Assembly: GCF_006543045.1 (NCBI RefSeq)
Contig: NZ_RBZW01000055.1
Coordinates: 1-64,000, forward strand
Reading direction: 5' to 3'
Source of the DNA: Salinadaptatus halalkaliphilus
GTDB taxonomy: Archaea; Halobacteriota; Halobacteria; Halobacteriales; Natrialbaceae
Length of the DNA: 64,000 nt
Within the stretch, counting starts at the first letter, position 1, and each line of letters starts with the position of its first letter. The translations under genes and the position numbers were made by a program. The notes beneath the pieces were generated by a model that worked only from the letters and a program-made list of their open reading frames with translations, was not told the DNA's origin and made no database searches. This document shows, piece by piece, positions 26,177-35,375 of the stretch.

Positions 26177-27184
26177 GTGACCAACAATAATATTCAGTCA
26201 GGTAAGAGGCGAACATTACTGAAAAGTATCCCTGCAGTGGGCGCGTCCTTCACACTCGGTGGAGTTGCGAGCGGCCGAGCAGCGGCGTCGAACGACGATA
26301 GCGTCGTCCAACTCGGCGAGTTTAGTGATGGTCGTGACGGATGGAAAACGACTTTTAGAAATGATCTCGAGCGTATCAGCGACGAGGAGATGCCAAGCAC
26401 GGTCCAGGTCGGTTCGCACGCACTTGGTGTCGAAATTGATGGTGGCCGTCATCCGCGAATTATAAACAAAAAACGCGTGAAAAAGGCAGATTTTACCGAA
26501 CATCCGTATCTGATGGCCCACGTCATGGGGTACGCAGCAGAAACAGAGTCGGATCTGGTATTCACGTTCCGACTGTACCACACTGCGCTATCTACGGACG
26601 CTCATGCGCAAACACACTCCGACTCCGACACGAAATCCGTAGATGAGTTGGAAGAACAATACGATCTCGATGACGTCGATCACAGTGAGACGGACGCATC
26701 CATCCAGACGAGTTCCAGAGGAGTACTCCCTGTCGAAGAGTCTACGGAGAAGACGGTTTCACAACTCACACCTACTCGACTTCGATGGGATCTGTCCGAT
26801 CTCGACGACGACATCCTCGAGAGCGCCTGGCTCCTCGAAATCGTCTGGTACCTCGAGGACCATCCACCGTGGTATCACCGACTCGATACCGACCGGCGAT
26901 TCGAATACGAGGGACTCGTCGCGTTCGACGATATCAGGTTGACCGACGACAAATCCGAGAGCGAATCGGCCGCGAGTCGAACCAAGCAGCGAAAACTCCA
27001 CCGAAACCACGGGGCGGTCGTGAACAGGACGCTCGAGGAACACGGCGAGGATTTCGAGGCAGGGACGGTCGAATTCGCCGACGGAGCCGAAGTCTCGTAC
27101 ACCTTTGAGGTGCTCGGTGACGGACAGTTTCGGTATACGATCGATGGCGAGGCGTTCGACCTCGGAGGTGAAGTGAATGACTGA
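26177..27184 (+). CDS. Tat-exported hypothetical protein, first gene of the accessory block
   Basis: 335 aa from GTG 26177; TTG at 26162 is also in frame, but the TATA spacing favours GTG. Tat signal: GKRRTLLKSIPAVGASFTLGGV with twin Arg, then an Ala-rich cleavage region GRAAAS. The mature part opens with VVQLGEFSDGRDGWKTTF, a phrase typical of lectin-like or carbohydrate-binding beta-sandwich domains, and ends GDGQFRYTIDGEAFDLGGEV. A linker around 140-195 is Ser/Asp/Glu-rich. Probably extracellular. It overlaps the next gene by 8 bp, so the two are translationally coupled. Function unknown. Confidence 0.7.
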   Translation: MTNNNIQSGKRRTLLKSIPAVGASFTLGGVASGRAAASNDDSVVQLGEFSDGRDGWKTTFRNDLERISDEEMPSTVQVGSHALGVEIDGGRHPRIINKKRVKKADFTEHPYLMAHVMGYAAETESDLVFTFRLYHTALSTDAHAQTHSDSDTKSVDELEEQYDLDDVDHSETDASIQTSSRGVLPVEESTEKTVSQLTPTRLRWDLSDLDDDILESAWLLEIVWYLEDHPPWYHRLDTDRRFEYEGLVAFDDIRLTDDKSESESAASRTKQRKLHRNHGAVVNRTLEEHGEDFEAGTVEFADGAEVSYTFEVLGDGQFRYTIDGEAFDLGGEVND

Positions 27185-28023
27185 GTCACCGATCGCCGTC
27201 TCCGAGGGAGTCGATACCAACCGCAACGAAAGAACGATCTCGTCGGAGGACGGCCAGCTCGAGACAGCAACGGAACTGTCGGAGAACGGGACTGACGAGT
27301 ACGTGCTCGTCCTTCGGCACTGTCACCTGGTCGACTACGAGGGGTACATTACCGGAAGCGTCCTCGACGAACTCGATCAGGGGCGGTGTGGCTGGATTTA
27401 TGCAGGACATCTCAGAGCGGCTAAGCACCGATGCTCCCGGATTCATCAGTGACATCTGGGACTGGGGGACGATCGGCGAGACGGCTGCTAGACTAGCGTT
27501 GATGAGTGCCCCACAGCGGGTCGAATTCTTCCTCAACGCATCGACAGCCGTTCCCAGAACGTGGACGTTCATCGACTTCATCGTCCTCGCCGACGGTCGC
27601 CGGTACGCCAGGGTCTGGGATGCGAGCCAGTATCCGTCGCTGTACACGTACGTGGATGGCACCCTACGCAAGAAAGAAGATATGGACTACGAGCCGAAGC
27701 AGTTGTGGAACCGATCGATGTTCGCATTCCACATGAGAGCGAGTGCAGGAGCGACGCCGTACAATATCGCGCCGCTGACGCAGTTCCAGGCGATGCTTCG
27801 AACTGGTCCCGATGCCGACCTCTGGAACCAGTATCGTGAACGAATCGAAGAGACCCTCGAGGCGCTGGAAATCGGCTGGAGCGCGAGCGAACTCCTTCCC
27901 ACGACGCCGCGAGTAACGGTCGGCTTCGACGCGGACGGTGAACCGATCGACGATCCGGACGCACCATTCCCACCGGCGGAAGCCCTGATCGTCCCGGTAG
28001 CAGACACCTTGCCACCGAATTGA
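27177..28023 (+). pseudogene. frameshifted partner gene in the accessory block
   Basis: One gene split into two frames. The first frame (ATG 27177) encodes about 68 sensible residues to ITGSVLDELDQG, then becomes arginine/histidine-rich and stops near 27452. The second frame carries GGVAGFMQDISERLSTDAPG and then 200 coherent residues to TAA at 28021. Removing one G from the GGGG at 27380-27383 joins them into about 281 aa. The downstream part (RVEFFLNASTAVPRTWTFID, LADGRRYARVWDASQYPSLY) looks like a soluble alpha/beta protein; no family is recognised. No signal peptide. Either a recent inactivation or a sequence error. Confidence 0.65.
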
Positions 28024-28084
28024 CAGATCGAAGCAGCATTCCGCGTCGCGCTACAACGTCCGAATAAGGACTGACCATCAGGTC

Positions 28085-29161
28085 GTGAATATCAATCGCC
28101 GCTCCCTGCTGTCGACGATTCCAGCCGCCGTCATCAGCGGCGGGTGTACTAAGAGGAGTGACACACAAAGCTCCGAGTTCGAACCCGATTACGACCGATT
28201 GCGCTGGGAGTACGGCACCGATGGTCGCGTCGCCTCGTCGCCAACGATCAGTGATGGTCATCTACTCGTTGGGAGTATGGATGGTCGTCTTCGTGCTCTC
28301 GATCCGTCCACAGGCGCGCTCAATTGGGCATTCGAAGCTGAAGATGGGATCTGGTCGAGTCCGATGGTCGACGATGGTGTTGTGTACGTTAGCAGTCTCG
28401 ATTCTACTCTCTACGCTCTCGAGACTGACGGAACAAAACGATGGGAGTTCGAGACCGGCGACAGCATCTGGAGTAGCCATCCCACGATTGACAGTGGGAC
28501 CGTATACGTCGGTAGCTCGGATGCGCACGTCTACGCCGTTTCCGCTGACACAGGCACCGAACAGTGGGCGTACGAGACCGATGGTGGCATCTTCGCCGGT
28601 CCAACCGTCCACGACGGCATCGTCTACGTCGGCAGTCAAGACGATTCACTCTACGCACTCGAGGGGGACACGGGTGAACAAGTGTGGGAGTTTTCGACCG
28701 AAGGTCACGTCGATGTTGAGGCAGCTGTCAGCGGAAACCAGGTCTTCGTCGGATCGAAAGATGGGCGTTTCTACGCGATCGATCGGGAGGATGGGAGCGA
28801 AAACTGGTCGCTGGATACAGGCAGCAAGATTAATTCAGCACCAACGATTTGGAGAGATACCGTATACGTCGCAACTCGATTCTCGTCGCTCTATGCATTG
28901 GACCCCGAAACCGGCGGCGTGAACTGGGCCAACGAGACACCAATCAGCCCGATTAATGCAGATCCAGTTATCGTAGACGGAGTTGCATATCTCGGTGATC
29001 GAGTCGGATACCTTCACGCGTTCGATGCCAAATCTGGAACCCATAACTGGAAATTCGAAACAGGAAATGCAGTCCATTCGTCACCGGTCGTCACCGACGA
29101 CACCATCTATTTCGGGAGTAACGACACCTACATTTACGCGATCGAGCACCCGTCGAAATGA
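28085..29161 (+). CDS. PQQ-type beta-propeller Tat lipoprotein, copy 1
   Basis: 358 aa from GTG 28085. Tat signal with lipobox: NRRSLLSTIPAAVISGGC, so Cys21 should carry a lipid anchor outside the membrane. Eight blades of about 40 aa follow, each with a variant of D..LYALD..TG...W.F, closed by the first strand DRLRWEYG: an eight-bladed PQQ/WD-like propeller. Without quinoprotein dehydrogenase residues it is likely a binding or scaffold protein (BamB/Pqq_2 class). Residues about 27-115 are nearly identical to copy 3, the central blades differ, and the last blade is again nearly identical. Its stop overlaps the start of copy 2 (ATGA). Confidence 0.88.
   Translation: MNINRRSLLSTIPAAVISGGCTKRSDTQSSEFEPDYDRLRWEYGTDGRVASSPTISDGHLLVGSMDGRLRALDPSTGALNWAFEAEDGIWSSPMVDDGVVYVSSLDSTLYALETDGTKRWEFETGDSIWSSHPTIDSGTVYVGSSDAHVYAVSADTGTEQWAYETDGGIFAGPTVHDGIVYVGSQDDSLYALEGDTGEQVWEFSTEGHVDVEAAVSGNQVFVGSKDGRFYAIDREDGSENWSLDTGSKINSAPTIWRDTVYVATRFSSLYALDPETGGVNWANETPISPINADPVIVDGVAYLGDRVGYLHAFDAKSGTHNWKFETGNAVHSSPVVTDDTIYFGSNDTYIYAIEHPSK
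28165..28424 (+). repeat. near-identical direct repeat shared with PQQ copy 3
   Basis: This segment matches 30403-30662 (offset 2238) with a single difference (T at 28365 versus C at 30603) that I could find by eye. Identity then drops quickly on the 3' side. Such a sharp island inside diverged paralogues points to recent gene conversion. Confidence 0.8.
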
Positions 29162-30246
29162 GCCCTAACGATACTGCGCTGACCCGACGCAACCTGCTAT
29201 CGACGATTCCAGCCGCCGTCATTAGCGGCGGGTGTACTAGGAGGAGTGACGAACAAAGCTCCGAGTTCGAACCCGATTACGACCGATTGCGCTGGGAGTA
29301 CGGCACTGATGATCGAGTAACCTCGTCACCGATAAGCAAAGACGGACAGTTATACGTTGGAAGCCATGATCGGTGTCTCAGGTCACTGGATGCGGCTACT
29401 GGATCGCTACAATGGAAATTCGAAGTCGGAGGGTCGATTTGGTCGGATCCGGCAATATCCGAAGATACAATTTACATTGGAAGTCGTGATCACAACCTCT
29501 ACGCTATCGATACGTCAGGTAGAGAACAGTGGCGGTTCCAAACCGACGACACTATCACTAGTAGCCCTACGATTCATAACGGGATAGTTTACATTGGGAG
29601 TTCCGATGAGAATGTATATGCGGTCGACGCTACGTCCGGAACGCAGCAATGGGTACAGCCGACGCAAGGTCGTGTAATAGCGAAACCAGCAGTAGATAAT
29701 GGAGTCATCTTCATCGGCAGCACTGACGGTTCATTGTATGCGCTTGATGCGAACAGTGGCGGTATCGAGTGGAAATATTCGACTAATGGACCAATATTTA
29801 CAAAAGCAGAAATTGTAAATGACTTAGTGCTTCTTGGCTCTAGAGACGGGAATTTTTATGCTTTGGATAGCCGCGATGGATACGAAGTCTGGTCGTACAA
29901 CACTGGTAACTCGATCACCGGACCACCACGCGTCTCTGAAGATACCGTGTATTTTGGAACCACTGACGTTCCAGCGTTCTATGCAGTCAATGCGAAAACT
30001 GGTGATAAATACTGGAAAAGCGACGCAATAGAAGGCCATATCGATTCGCGACCAGCGGTTACGGATGGCTACGTCTATATTGGAGCAAGTAGAGGGTATC
30101 TTCACGTTCTCAACGCTGAAACTGGCGATCAGAATTGGGCGTTCCAAACTGCGAATAAAATAGGATCGTCACCAGTCGTGACGGATACCACCGTCTACGT
30201 CGGCAGCAACGACACGTACATCTACGCCATCAAGCGGGAGGAATAA
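29158..30246 (+). CDS. PQQ-type beta-propeller Tat lipoprotein, copy 2
   Basis: 362 aa; ATG at 29158 overlaps the TGA of copy 1. TRRNLLSTIPAAVISGGC is the Tat signal and lipobox. The first 60 residues match copies 1 and 3; the blades then diverge (for example RCLRSLDAATGSLQWKFEVG, NVYAVDATSGTQQW, FYALDSRDGYEVWSYNTG). The 3' half is clearly A+T richer than the flanking copies. The last blade ends VYVGSNDTYIYAIKREE, parallel to copies 1 and 3. Eight blades; presumed extracellular lipoprotein. Confidence 0.88.
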   Translation: MSPNDTALTRRNLLSTIPAAVISGGCTRRSDEQSSEFEPDYDRLRWEYGTDDRVTSSPISKDGQLYVGSHDRCLRSLDAATGSLQWKFEVGGSIWSDPAISEDTIYIGSRDHNLYAIDTSGREQWRFQTDDTITSSPTIHNGIVYIGSSDENVYAVDATSGTQQWVQPTQGRVIAKPAVDNGVIFIGSTDGSLYALDANSGGIEWKYSTNGPIFTKAEIVNDLVLLGSRDGNFYALDSRDGYEVWSYNTGNSITGPPRVSEDTVYFGTTDVPAFYAVNAKTGDKYWKSDAIEGHIDSRPAVTDGYVYIGASRGYLHVLNAETGDQNWAFQTANKIGSSPVVTDTTVYVGSNDTYIYAIKREE

Positions 30247-30322
30247 CGAGAACAACGACAGTGCCACTTCTATTCGGAGGTATTTTACCAGCACGAACTC
30301 GCGTTCAACCTCCACGACTGCC

Positions 30323-31414
30323 ATGAACCCTACCCGACGAGAACTGCTGTCGGCGATTCCAGCTGCCGTCATCAGCGGCGGGTGTACGACGATGAGTGAC
30401 GAACAAAGCTCCGAGTTCGAACCCGATTACGACCGATTGCGCTGGGAGTACGGCACCGATGGTCGCGTCGCCTCGTCGCCAACGATCAGTGATGGTCATC
30501 TACTCGTTGGGAGTATGGATGGTCGTCTTCGTGCTCTCGATCCGTCCACAGGCGCGCTCAATTGGGCATTCGAAGCTGAAGATGGGATCTGGTCGAGTCC
30601 GACGGTCGACGATGGTGTTGTGTACGTTAGCAGTCTCGATTCTACTCTCTACGCTCTCGAGATTGACCGAACGAAACGATGGGAGTTCGAGACCGGCGAT
30701 AGCATCTGGAGTAGCGACCCTACGGTCAATACTGGAACTGTATACGTCGGTAGCTCCGATGCGCACGTCTACGCCGTTTCCGCTGACACTGGCACCGAAC
30801 AGTGGGCCTACGAGACCGATGGCGGCGTCTTCACCGGTCCAACCGTCCACGACGGCATCGTCTACGTCGGCAGTCGGGACGATTCACTTTACGCACTCGA
30901 GGCCGACACGGGCGAACAGGTGTGGAAGTTTTCGGCCGGCGGACACGTAGATGTAGAAGCAGCCATTTATGAAGACCGGATTCTGGTTGGATCAGAGGAT
31001 TTGGTTGGAGAGAGGGATACTCATTTTTATGCGATCGACCGTCACGACGGACGTGAGATCTGGTCGATAGATACGCACCGTGGACTCAATTCCGCGCCAG
31101 CGATCGTCGACGGAATCGCGTATTTCGGCGGTCGAAACAGTATGGTGTACGCAGTGGACATCGAGACGGGCGCATTCGTCTGGACGAGTGACGAGGTCGG
31201 TGGTGGGATCAACTCCGATCCCCTGGTCACCGAGGGCACCGTCTATATCGGCGAAAATCACGGCTATCTCCGGGCGTTTGACGCTGCAACTGGTGAGCTC
31301 CAGTGGACGTTCAAAACGGGCAATGCAGTCCATTCGACACCGGTCGTCACCGACGACACCATCTACTTCGGAAGCAACGACACCTACATTTACGCGCTCG
31401 AGCGCCCTTCGTAA
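30323..31414 (+). CDS. PQQ-type beta-propeller Tat lipoprotein, copy 3
   Basis: 363 aa from ATG 30323. TRRELLSAIPAAVISGGC signal/lipobox. Blades 1-4 nearly equal to copy 1. The fifth region has a short insertion (EDLVGERDTHFYAID) not in the other copies. Blades 6-7 (NSMVYAVDIETGAFVW, GYLRAFDAATGELQW) are distinct, and the final blade GNAVHSTPVVTDDTIYFGSN again equals copy 1. Stop TAA overlaps the ATG of truncated copy 4. A 76-bp spacer separates it from copy 2. Confidence 0.88.
   Translation: MNPTRRELLSAIPAAVISGGCTTMSDEQSSEFEPDYDRLRWEYGTDGRVASSPTISDGHLLVGSMDGRLRALDPSTGALNWAFEAEDGIWSSPTVDDGVVYVSSLDSTLYALEIDRTKRWEFETGDSIWSSDPTVNTGTVYVGSSDAHVYAVSADTGTEQWAYETDGGVFTGPTVHDGIVYVGSRDDSLYALEADTGEQVWKFSAGGHVDVEAAIYEDRILVGSEDLVGERDTHFYAIDRHDGREIWSIDTHRGLNSAPAIVDGIAYFGGRNSMVYAVDIETGAFVWTSDEVGGGINSDPLVTEGTVYIGENHGYLRAFDAATGELQWTFKTGNAVHSTPVVTDDTIYFGSNDTYIYALERPS
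30403..30662 (+). repeat. near-identical direct repeat shared with PQQ copy 1
   Basis: Second member of the 260-bp repeat described at 28165-28424. Covers codons just after the lipobox through the second blade. Confidence 0.8.
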
Positions 31415-31737
31415 TGAGTTCCAACGACACCGCGCTGAGCCGACGCAGGCTGCTGTCGACGATCCCAACCGCCGTCATTAGCAGCGGGTGTGCGACGATG
31501 AGTGACGAACAATCCTCCGAGTTCGAACCTGATTACGACCGACTGCGCTGGGAGTACAGCACTGACGGTCGCATTCCGTCCAGGCCACTACTCAGCGATG
31601 GACGGCTCTATTTTGGCAGTAGGGATGGGAAGTTCCGTGCGATAGATGCGTTCACTGGGTCGCTGGAGTGGTCGTTCGCTACTGATGACAAGATAACCTC
31701 GAATCCAATTCTCCACGCAGGAAGTCTGTTCCAGTAA
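31414..31737 (+). pseudogene. PQQ-type propeller lipoprotein, copy 4, truncated
   Basis: 107 aa from ATG 31414. Complete Tat signal (SRRRLLSTIPTAVISSGC) and the shared FEPDYDRLRWEY start, then about two blades ending in TSNPILHAGSLFQ and TAA. Full copies have 358-363 aa, so about 250 residues are missing. The stop TAA lies inside CAGTAAACCGTATCA (31732-31746), which equals the right end of the dispersed palindromic element. The break therefore coincides with that sequence. No downstream blade remnants are seen. Confidence 0.75.
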
Positions 31738-31746
31738 ACCGTATCA
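31732..31746. repeat. solo end of the dispersed palindromic element
   Basis: CAGTAAACCGTATCA matches the right outer arm of the 85-bp repeat family (compare CAGTAAACCGTATGA at 57461-57475). It contains the stop codon of PQQ copy 4. No other part of the element is visible here. Confidence 0.55.
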
Positions 31747-31796
31747 CACATCGTCGCGTTCGTCGATTTTTTATCGACACCCGTGCGTTCTACTGT

Positions 31797-32126
31797 ATGG
31801 TCGAGAATCCGTTCGACGTCGAAATTCGCGTTGGATCCGTCCTCGAGGCCGAGGCCTTCCCCGAGGCGAACAAGCCGAAGATGACGAAATTGTGGATCGA
31901 TCTGGGCGATGACCACGGTGAGATCCAGTCGGCCGCACAGCTCGATCACCACTACGATCCCGACGACCTCGAGGGTCGACAGGTGTTGTGTGCGACGAAC
32001 CTGGGATCGGTTCGGATCGCGGGTTTCAAATCCGAAGCGCTGACGGTCTGTGTGCCAGGAGACCAGGAGTATCCAGTGCTCGTCGAACCCGACGAGGCGG
32101 TCCCGCTGGGTGGATTGTTGTTCTGA
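31797..32126 (+). CDS. tRNA-binding (EMAPII/CsaA-like) domain protein
   Basis: 109 aa, start ATG 31797. An OB-fold of the Trbp111/CsaA/MetRS C-terminal class: FDVEIRVGSVLEAEAFPEANKPKMTKLWIDLG, then VLCATNLGSVRIAGFKSEALTV and VLVEPDEAVPLGGLLF. Stand-alone forms act as a tRNA-binding cofactor or as CsaA-type secretion chaperones. Length matches the family. A gene of normal G+C immediately follows the accessory block, so the block ends near 31746. Confidence 0.85.
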   Translation: MVENPFDVEIRVGSVLEAEAFPEANKPKMTKLWIDLGDDHGEIQSAAQLDHHYDPDDLEGRQVLCATNLGSVRIAGFKSEALTVCVPGDQEYPVLVEPDEAVPLGGLLF

Positions 32127-32173
32127 TCGATCTCGACAGGCCGGACCGATGGCGGCGTGGGAATCAACAGCAA

Positions 32174-32182
32174 GAATATACG
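32174..32182 (+). promoter_or_regulatory. TATA box of the APC permease/Usp operon
   Basis: GAATATACG centred about 27 nt before the ATG at 32205. This spacing supports the ATG at 32205 over the upstream GTG at 32157 and implies a leaderless transcript. Confidence 0.4.
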
Positions 32183-32204
32183 TTCTGCGAAAAACGAAGT
32201 CGAC

Positions 32205-33626
32205 ATGGGTGAAACATCGTCGCCGCCCGAGGGGGCCAACATCGAGGGCGAATCCCCGCAGATCGAACCGACGATCGAGACTGACGAGGCGACGATCACC
32301 GACGACAGCGAACTCGAGCGGACGCTCGGCCTGACCGGCGGGCTCGCGATCGGTATCGGGACGATGATCGGCGCGGGGATCTTTGTCTTTCCCGGCCTGG
32401 CGGCGGATCAAGCCGGACCCGCGGCGTCGGCGTCGTTCGCCATTGGGGCCGTCGTCGCCCTGCTCGTCGCGTTGCCGGCCTCGGAACTGGCGACGGCGAT
32501 GCCAAAGAGTGGCGGCGGCTACTACTTCATCTCGCGCGGGCTGGGAACGCTCGCTGGGGCCGTCGTCGGCCTCTCGCTGTGGTTCGGGCTGGTCTTCGCG
32601 ACGGCCTTCTATCTCGTCGGCTTCGGTTACTACGCGGTCGATACGCTGGCCGAACTCGGGATCGCGGTCGGGGAGGGACTGGTCATTCCGATCGCCCTGC
32701 TGTTCGGCGCGGGGTTTACCGTCCTCAACGTCACCGGGACCGAGAACGCGGCGAAGCTCCAGAACGGAATCGTCGCGCTGTTGCTCTCGATTCTGGTCGT
32801 CTTCCTCACCTACGGCGGACTCGACGCGGCCGGAATCGTGGGCGAATCGAGCACGCCGGAGCAGTTCGCACCCGATGGAGTCTTCCCCATATTCACGACC
32901 GCCGCGCTCGTGTTTACCTCCTACCTCGGCTTCGCACAGGTGGCGACCGTCGCTGGCGAAATGAAGGATCCGGGCCGGAACCTGCCGCTTTCGATGGTCG
33001 GCTCGGTGCTCGTCGTCGGCGTCCTCTACGTGCTGACGATCTTCGTTGCGACCAGCGGGCTCGGGAGCGACACGCTTGGCGACCTCGGGGAGACGGCGAT
33101 GGTCGAGGTCGGCCGCCACTACCTCGGTCCAGTCGGGGCCGTTGCGATCGTCTTTGGTGGTCTGCTGGCGACGATGTCGAGCGCCAACGCCTCCGTGTTG
33201 AGCACGTCCCGGTCGATCTACGCCGTCTCGAGGGACGCGTTGTTACCCCAGCGGGCGAGTCGCATCAATCTCCGCTATGGCACCCCACACGTCGCCCTGG
33301 GGATGGCTGGCGGCCCGATCCTCGTCCTGACGGCGACCGGACGCGTCGAACTGCTCGCGGAGGTCGCCTCGTTCCTCCATCTCGTCATGTACGGCCTGAT
33401 CTGCGTGGCGCTGATCGCGTTGCGCCGCGACGAACCGGAGTGGTACGACCCCGACTTCCGGGTCCCCGGCTACCCCATCGTCCCGGCGCTGGGCGCGATC
33501 TGTAGCTTCGCACTGATCGCGTTCATGCAACCCGCCTCACGATACGTCGGCGCTGGAATCATGCTTCTTACCGTCGTCTGGTACGTCTACTACGCCCGCG
33601 ACATCGAGCTGAAAGGTGCACTATGA
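32205..33626 (+). CDS. APC-superfamily amino acid permease
   Basis: 473 aa from ATG 32205. A hydrophilic acidic N-terminus (about 45 aa) precedes twelve TMs. TM1 carries the unwound [15 protein letters not shown] motif of LeuT-fold amino acid carriers, and later [14 protein letters not shown] and [19 protein letters not shown] agree with the family. Substrate unknown. The stop overlaps the start of a universal stress protein by 4 bp (ATGA), so the two are one operon. Its relative at 35376 carries Usp domains in the same chain. Confidence 0.88.
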   Translation: MGETSSPPEGANIEGESPQIEPTIETDEATITDDSELERTLGLTGGLAIGIGTMIGAGIFVFPGLAADQAGPAASASFAIGAVVALLVALPASELATAMPKSGGGYYFISRGLGTLAGAVVGLSLWFGLVFATAFYLVGFGYYAVDTLAELGIAVGEGLVIPIALLFGAGFTVLNVTGTENAAKLQNGIVALLLSILVVFLTYGGLDAAGIVGESSTPEQFAPDGVFPIFTTAALVFTSYLGFAQVATVAGEMKDPGRNLPLSMVGSVLVVGVLYVLTIFVATSGLGSDTLGDLGETAMVEVGRHYLGPVGAVAIVFGGLLATMSSANASVLSTSRSIYAVSRDALLPQRASRINLRYGTPHVALGMAGGPILVLTATGRVELLAEVASFLHLVMYGLICVALIALRRDEPEWYDPDFRVPGYPIVPALGAICSFALIAFMQPASRYVGAGIMLLTVVWYVYYARDIELKGAL

Positions 33627-34357
33627 CACGCATACTCGTTCCACTGGCGATACTCGAGGGGGAATCGGTCTCGGCTGGACTCGTCGATCTGCTCGAGCCG
33701 ATGGACGTGACCGTGTTGGGCTATCACGTCCTGCCCGAACAGACGCCGCCCGACCAGGCCCGATTGCAGTACGAGGAGCGCGCGACCGACGCGCTCGAAG
33801 ACCTCGCAGCGGAGTTCGGGGCCGAAGCGGGGACCGCCGACTATCGGCTCGTGTTCACCCACGACCGAAAACAGACAGTCGATCGCGTCGCCGACGTGAC
33901 TGACGCGGGCGTCTACGCCATCCCGGGCGCGACGGGACCGGTCGAACGGCTCCTCGTGGCACTGACCGGCGATGTCGCCGTCGATCGGATCGTCTCGTTC
34001 GTCGGGGAACTCGTCGGGGACCGTGATATCGCCGTGACGCTCTTTCTGGCGACCGACGACGCCTCCGGCGGCCGGGAACTGCTCGAGACGGCTACGACGC
34101 CGCTTGTGGATCAGGCAATCGACGTTCGAACTGAACTCGCGGTCGACGAGCCGCCGCTCGAGGCGCTCGTCGATGCGGCAGTCGACCACGACGCGATCGT
34201 CATGGGTGAACGCGCACCGTCGTTGCGGACGCTGGTCTTCGGTGAGGAGGCCGAACGCGTCGCCGCCGAGTCCGTCGGTCCGGTGCTGGTCGTCCGACGT
34301 GGTGAGGACGACGAAACCACCGCTGCCGAGGAACCTACATCACTCGAGGAGTCGTGA
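33623..34357 (+). CDS. universal stress protein (UspA family), two-domain-length
   Basis: 244 aa. Begins [22 protein letters not shown] and has a late nucleotide-binding-like segment [35 protein letters not shown], equivalent to the G2xG9xS/T motif but with Glu instead of the Gly pair, so ATP binding is doubtful. Translationally coupled to the permease gene; probably modulates it. Stop TGA at 34355-34357 is the first triplet of a partial dispersed-repeat copy. Confidence 0.85.
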   Translation: MTRILVPLAILEGESVSAGLVDLLEPMDVTVLGYHVLPEQTPPDQARLQYEERATDALEDLAAEFGAEAGTADYRLVFTHDRKQTVDRVADVTDAGVYAIPGATGPVERLLVALTGDVAVDRIVSFVGELVGDRDIAVTLFLATDDASGGRELLETATTPLVDQAIDVRTELAVDEPPLEALVDAAVDHDAIVMGERAPSLRTLVFGEEAERVAAESVGPVLVVRRGEDDETTAAEEPTSLEES

Positions 34358-34398
34358 TGCGGATTGCTGTACCGATGTGCCGGCGGTACGTCGAACTG
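34355..34398. repeat. partial copy of the dispersed palindromic element (copy B')
   Basis: TGATGCGGATTGCTGTACCG followed by ATGTGCCGGCG resembles the left half of the element; the right half is missing. It abuts the complete copy at 34401, and its first three bases are the stop codon of the UspA gene. Confidence 0.65.
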
Positions 34399-34400
34399 TG

Positions 34401-34485
34401 TGATACGGATTGCTGTAACGATTTACCGGCGCAACCGCGACCCGGGCGGCGGTTGCGCCGGTACTGGCTACAGTAACCCGTACGA
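34401..34485. repeat. dispersed palindromic element, copy B
   Basis: Outer left arm TGATACGGATTGCTGTAACG, inner arms ACCGGCGCAACCGC and GCGGTTGCGCCGGT (perfect complements), outer right arm ACAGTAACCCGTACGA. Located between two convergent Usp genes (stops at 34357 and 34507). Confidence 0.85.
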
Positions 34486-34506
34486 GTCGACTCGGTCCGT
34501 ATCGCG

Positions 34507-35244
34507 CTACGTCTCGTCCTCAAGATATTCCCCGCGAATTACCAACACCGGGTCGACAGTGCCCTTGGCCAGGCTCTTCGCTCGGTCTTTGAAGATGAAC
34601 CGACGCACTGACGGTCGGCTCTCGCCGACGACGAGCAGGTCGTGATCGTCTGCCGCCTCGAGAATCGCCCGCGTCGGAGAGCCGTCGACGACGAGCGAGG
34701 TGTCGATTCGCTGCCGATCGACGCCGGTGTCTGCAAGGGTCGCTGCTGCAGTCTCGAGGAGTTCGGCCCGCTGGTCGCGCTCGTCTTCGTCGGAGACGAC
34801 GTGAAAGAACGTCACCGAGAGGTCGGTGCCGGCGAGCAACACGCCGAGGAACCGGGCGATATACTCGAGGTTGACCCCGCCGCGGAGGGCGACGAGCACC
34901 GACTCGAGAACCGGCGCGGGGTTCAATACGACCACCGCGTCACACGCCGCCTCGAGTGCGACGCGTTCGAAGGTCTGTAGTCGGTCGTGCGTAAAGACGA
35001 GTCGCGTCGTGACGTCGAGACAGCCCGCGTCCTCGAACACGTCACGAAGTTCCTCGAGTTCGGCGCGAGCGCGTCGTTCGTACTGATCGCGTGCCTGATC
35101 GGTCCCGATCTGGTCGGGTATCTCTCGATACGCCAGCAACACGACCGGGACCGACGCGAACGCATCGATTACCGTTTGGGGAACGGTTTCGCCCCCGAGG
35201 ACGTCGACCGGGACGAGCACGCGGTACTCTCGAGTCGAAGACAT
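34507..35244 (-). CDS. universal stress protein (UspA family), two-domain-length
   Basis: 245 aa. Paralogue of the 33623 protein: RVLVPVDVLGGETVPQTVID at the N-terminus, shared ARDQYERRARAELEEL and [19 protein letters not shown] segments, and C-terminal HDLLVVGESRPSVRRFIFKDRAKSLAKGTVDPVLVI. Here the G-x-S-like loop is present only in weakened form. It lies upstream of, and in the same direction as, nothing obvious; it is convergent with the other Usp gene and stands 131 bp from the end of the permease-Usp fusion gene. Confidence 0.85.
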   Translation of the reverse strand: MSSTREYRVLVPVDVLGGETVPQTVIDAFASVPVVLLAYREIPDQIGTDQARDQYERRARAELEELRDVFEDAGCLDVTTRLVFTHDRLQTFERVALEAACDAVVVLNPAPVLESVLVALRGGVNLEYIARFLGVLLAGTDLSVTFFHVVSDEDERDQRAELLETAAATLADTGVDRQRIDTSLVVDGSPTRAILEAADDHDLLVVGESRPSVRRFIFKDRAKSLAKGTVDPVLVIRGEYLEDET

Positions 35245-35375
35245 CTCGGTCGTTCCTCTACAACGGTCCGCGGTAAATACCCCTGGCAGGTGGCGGTCCG
35301 TGCGTCTCGGGCCGAGATCGGACAGACGGGACAGTAGGCGGCCGTCGCCGGATGTGATCGACGGGAAAAGCAGGG

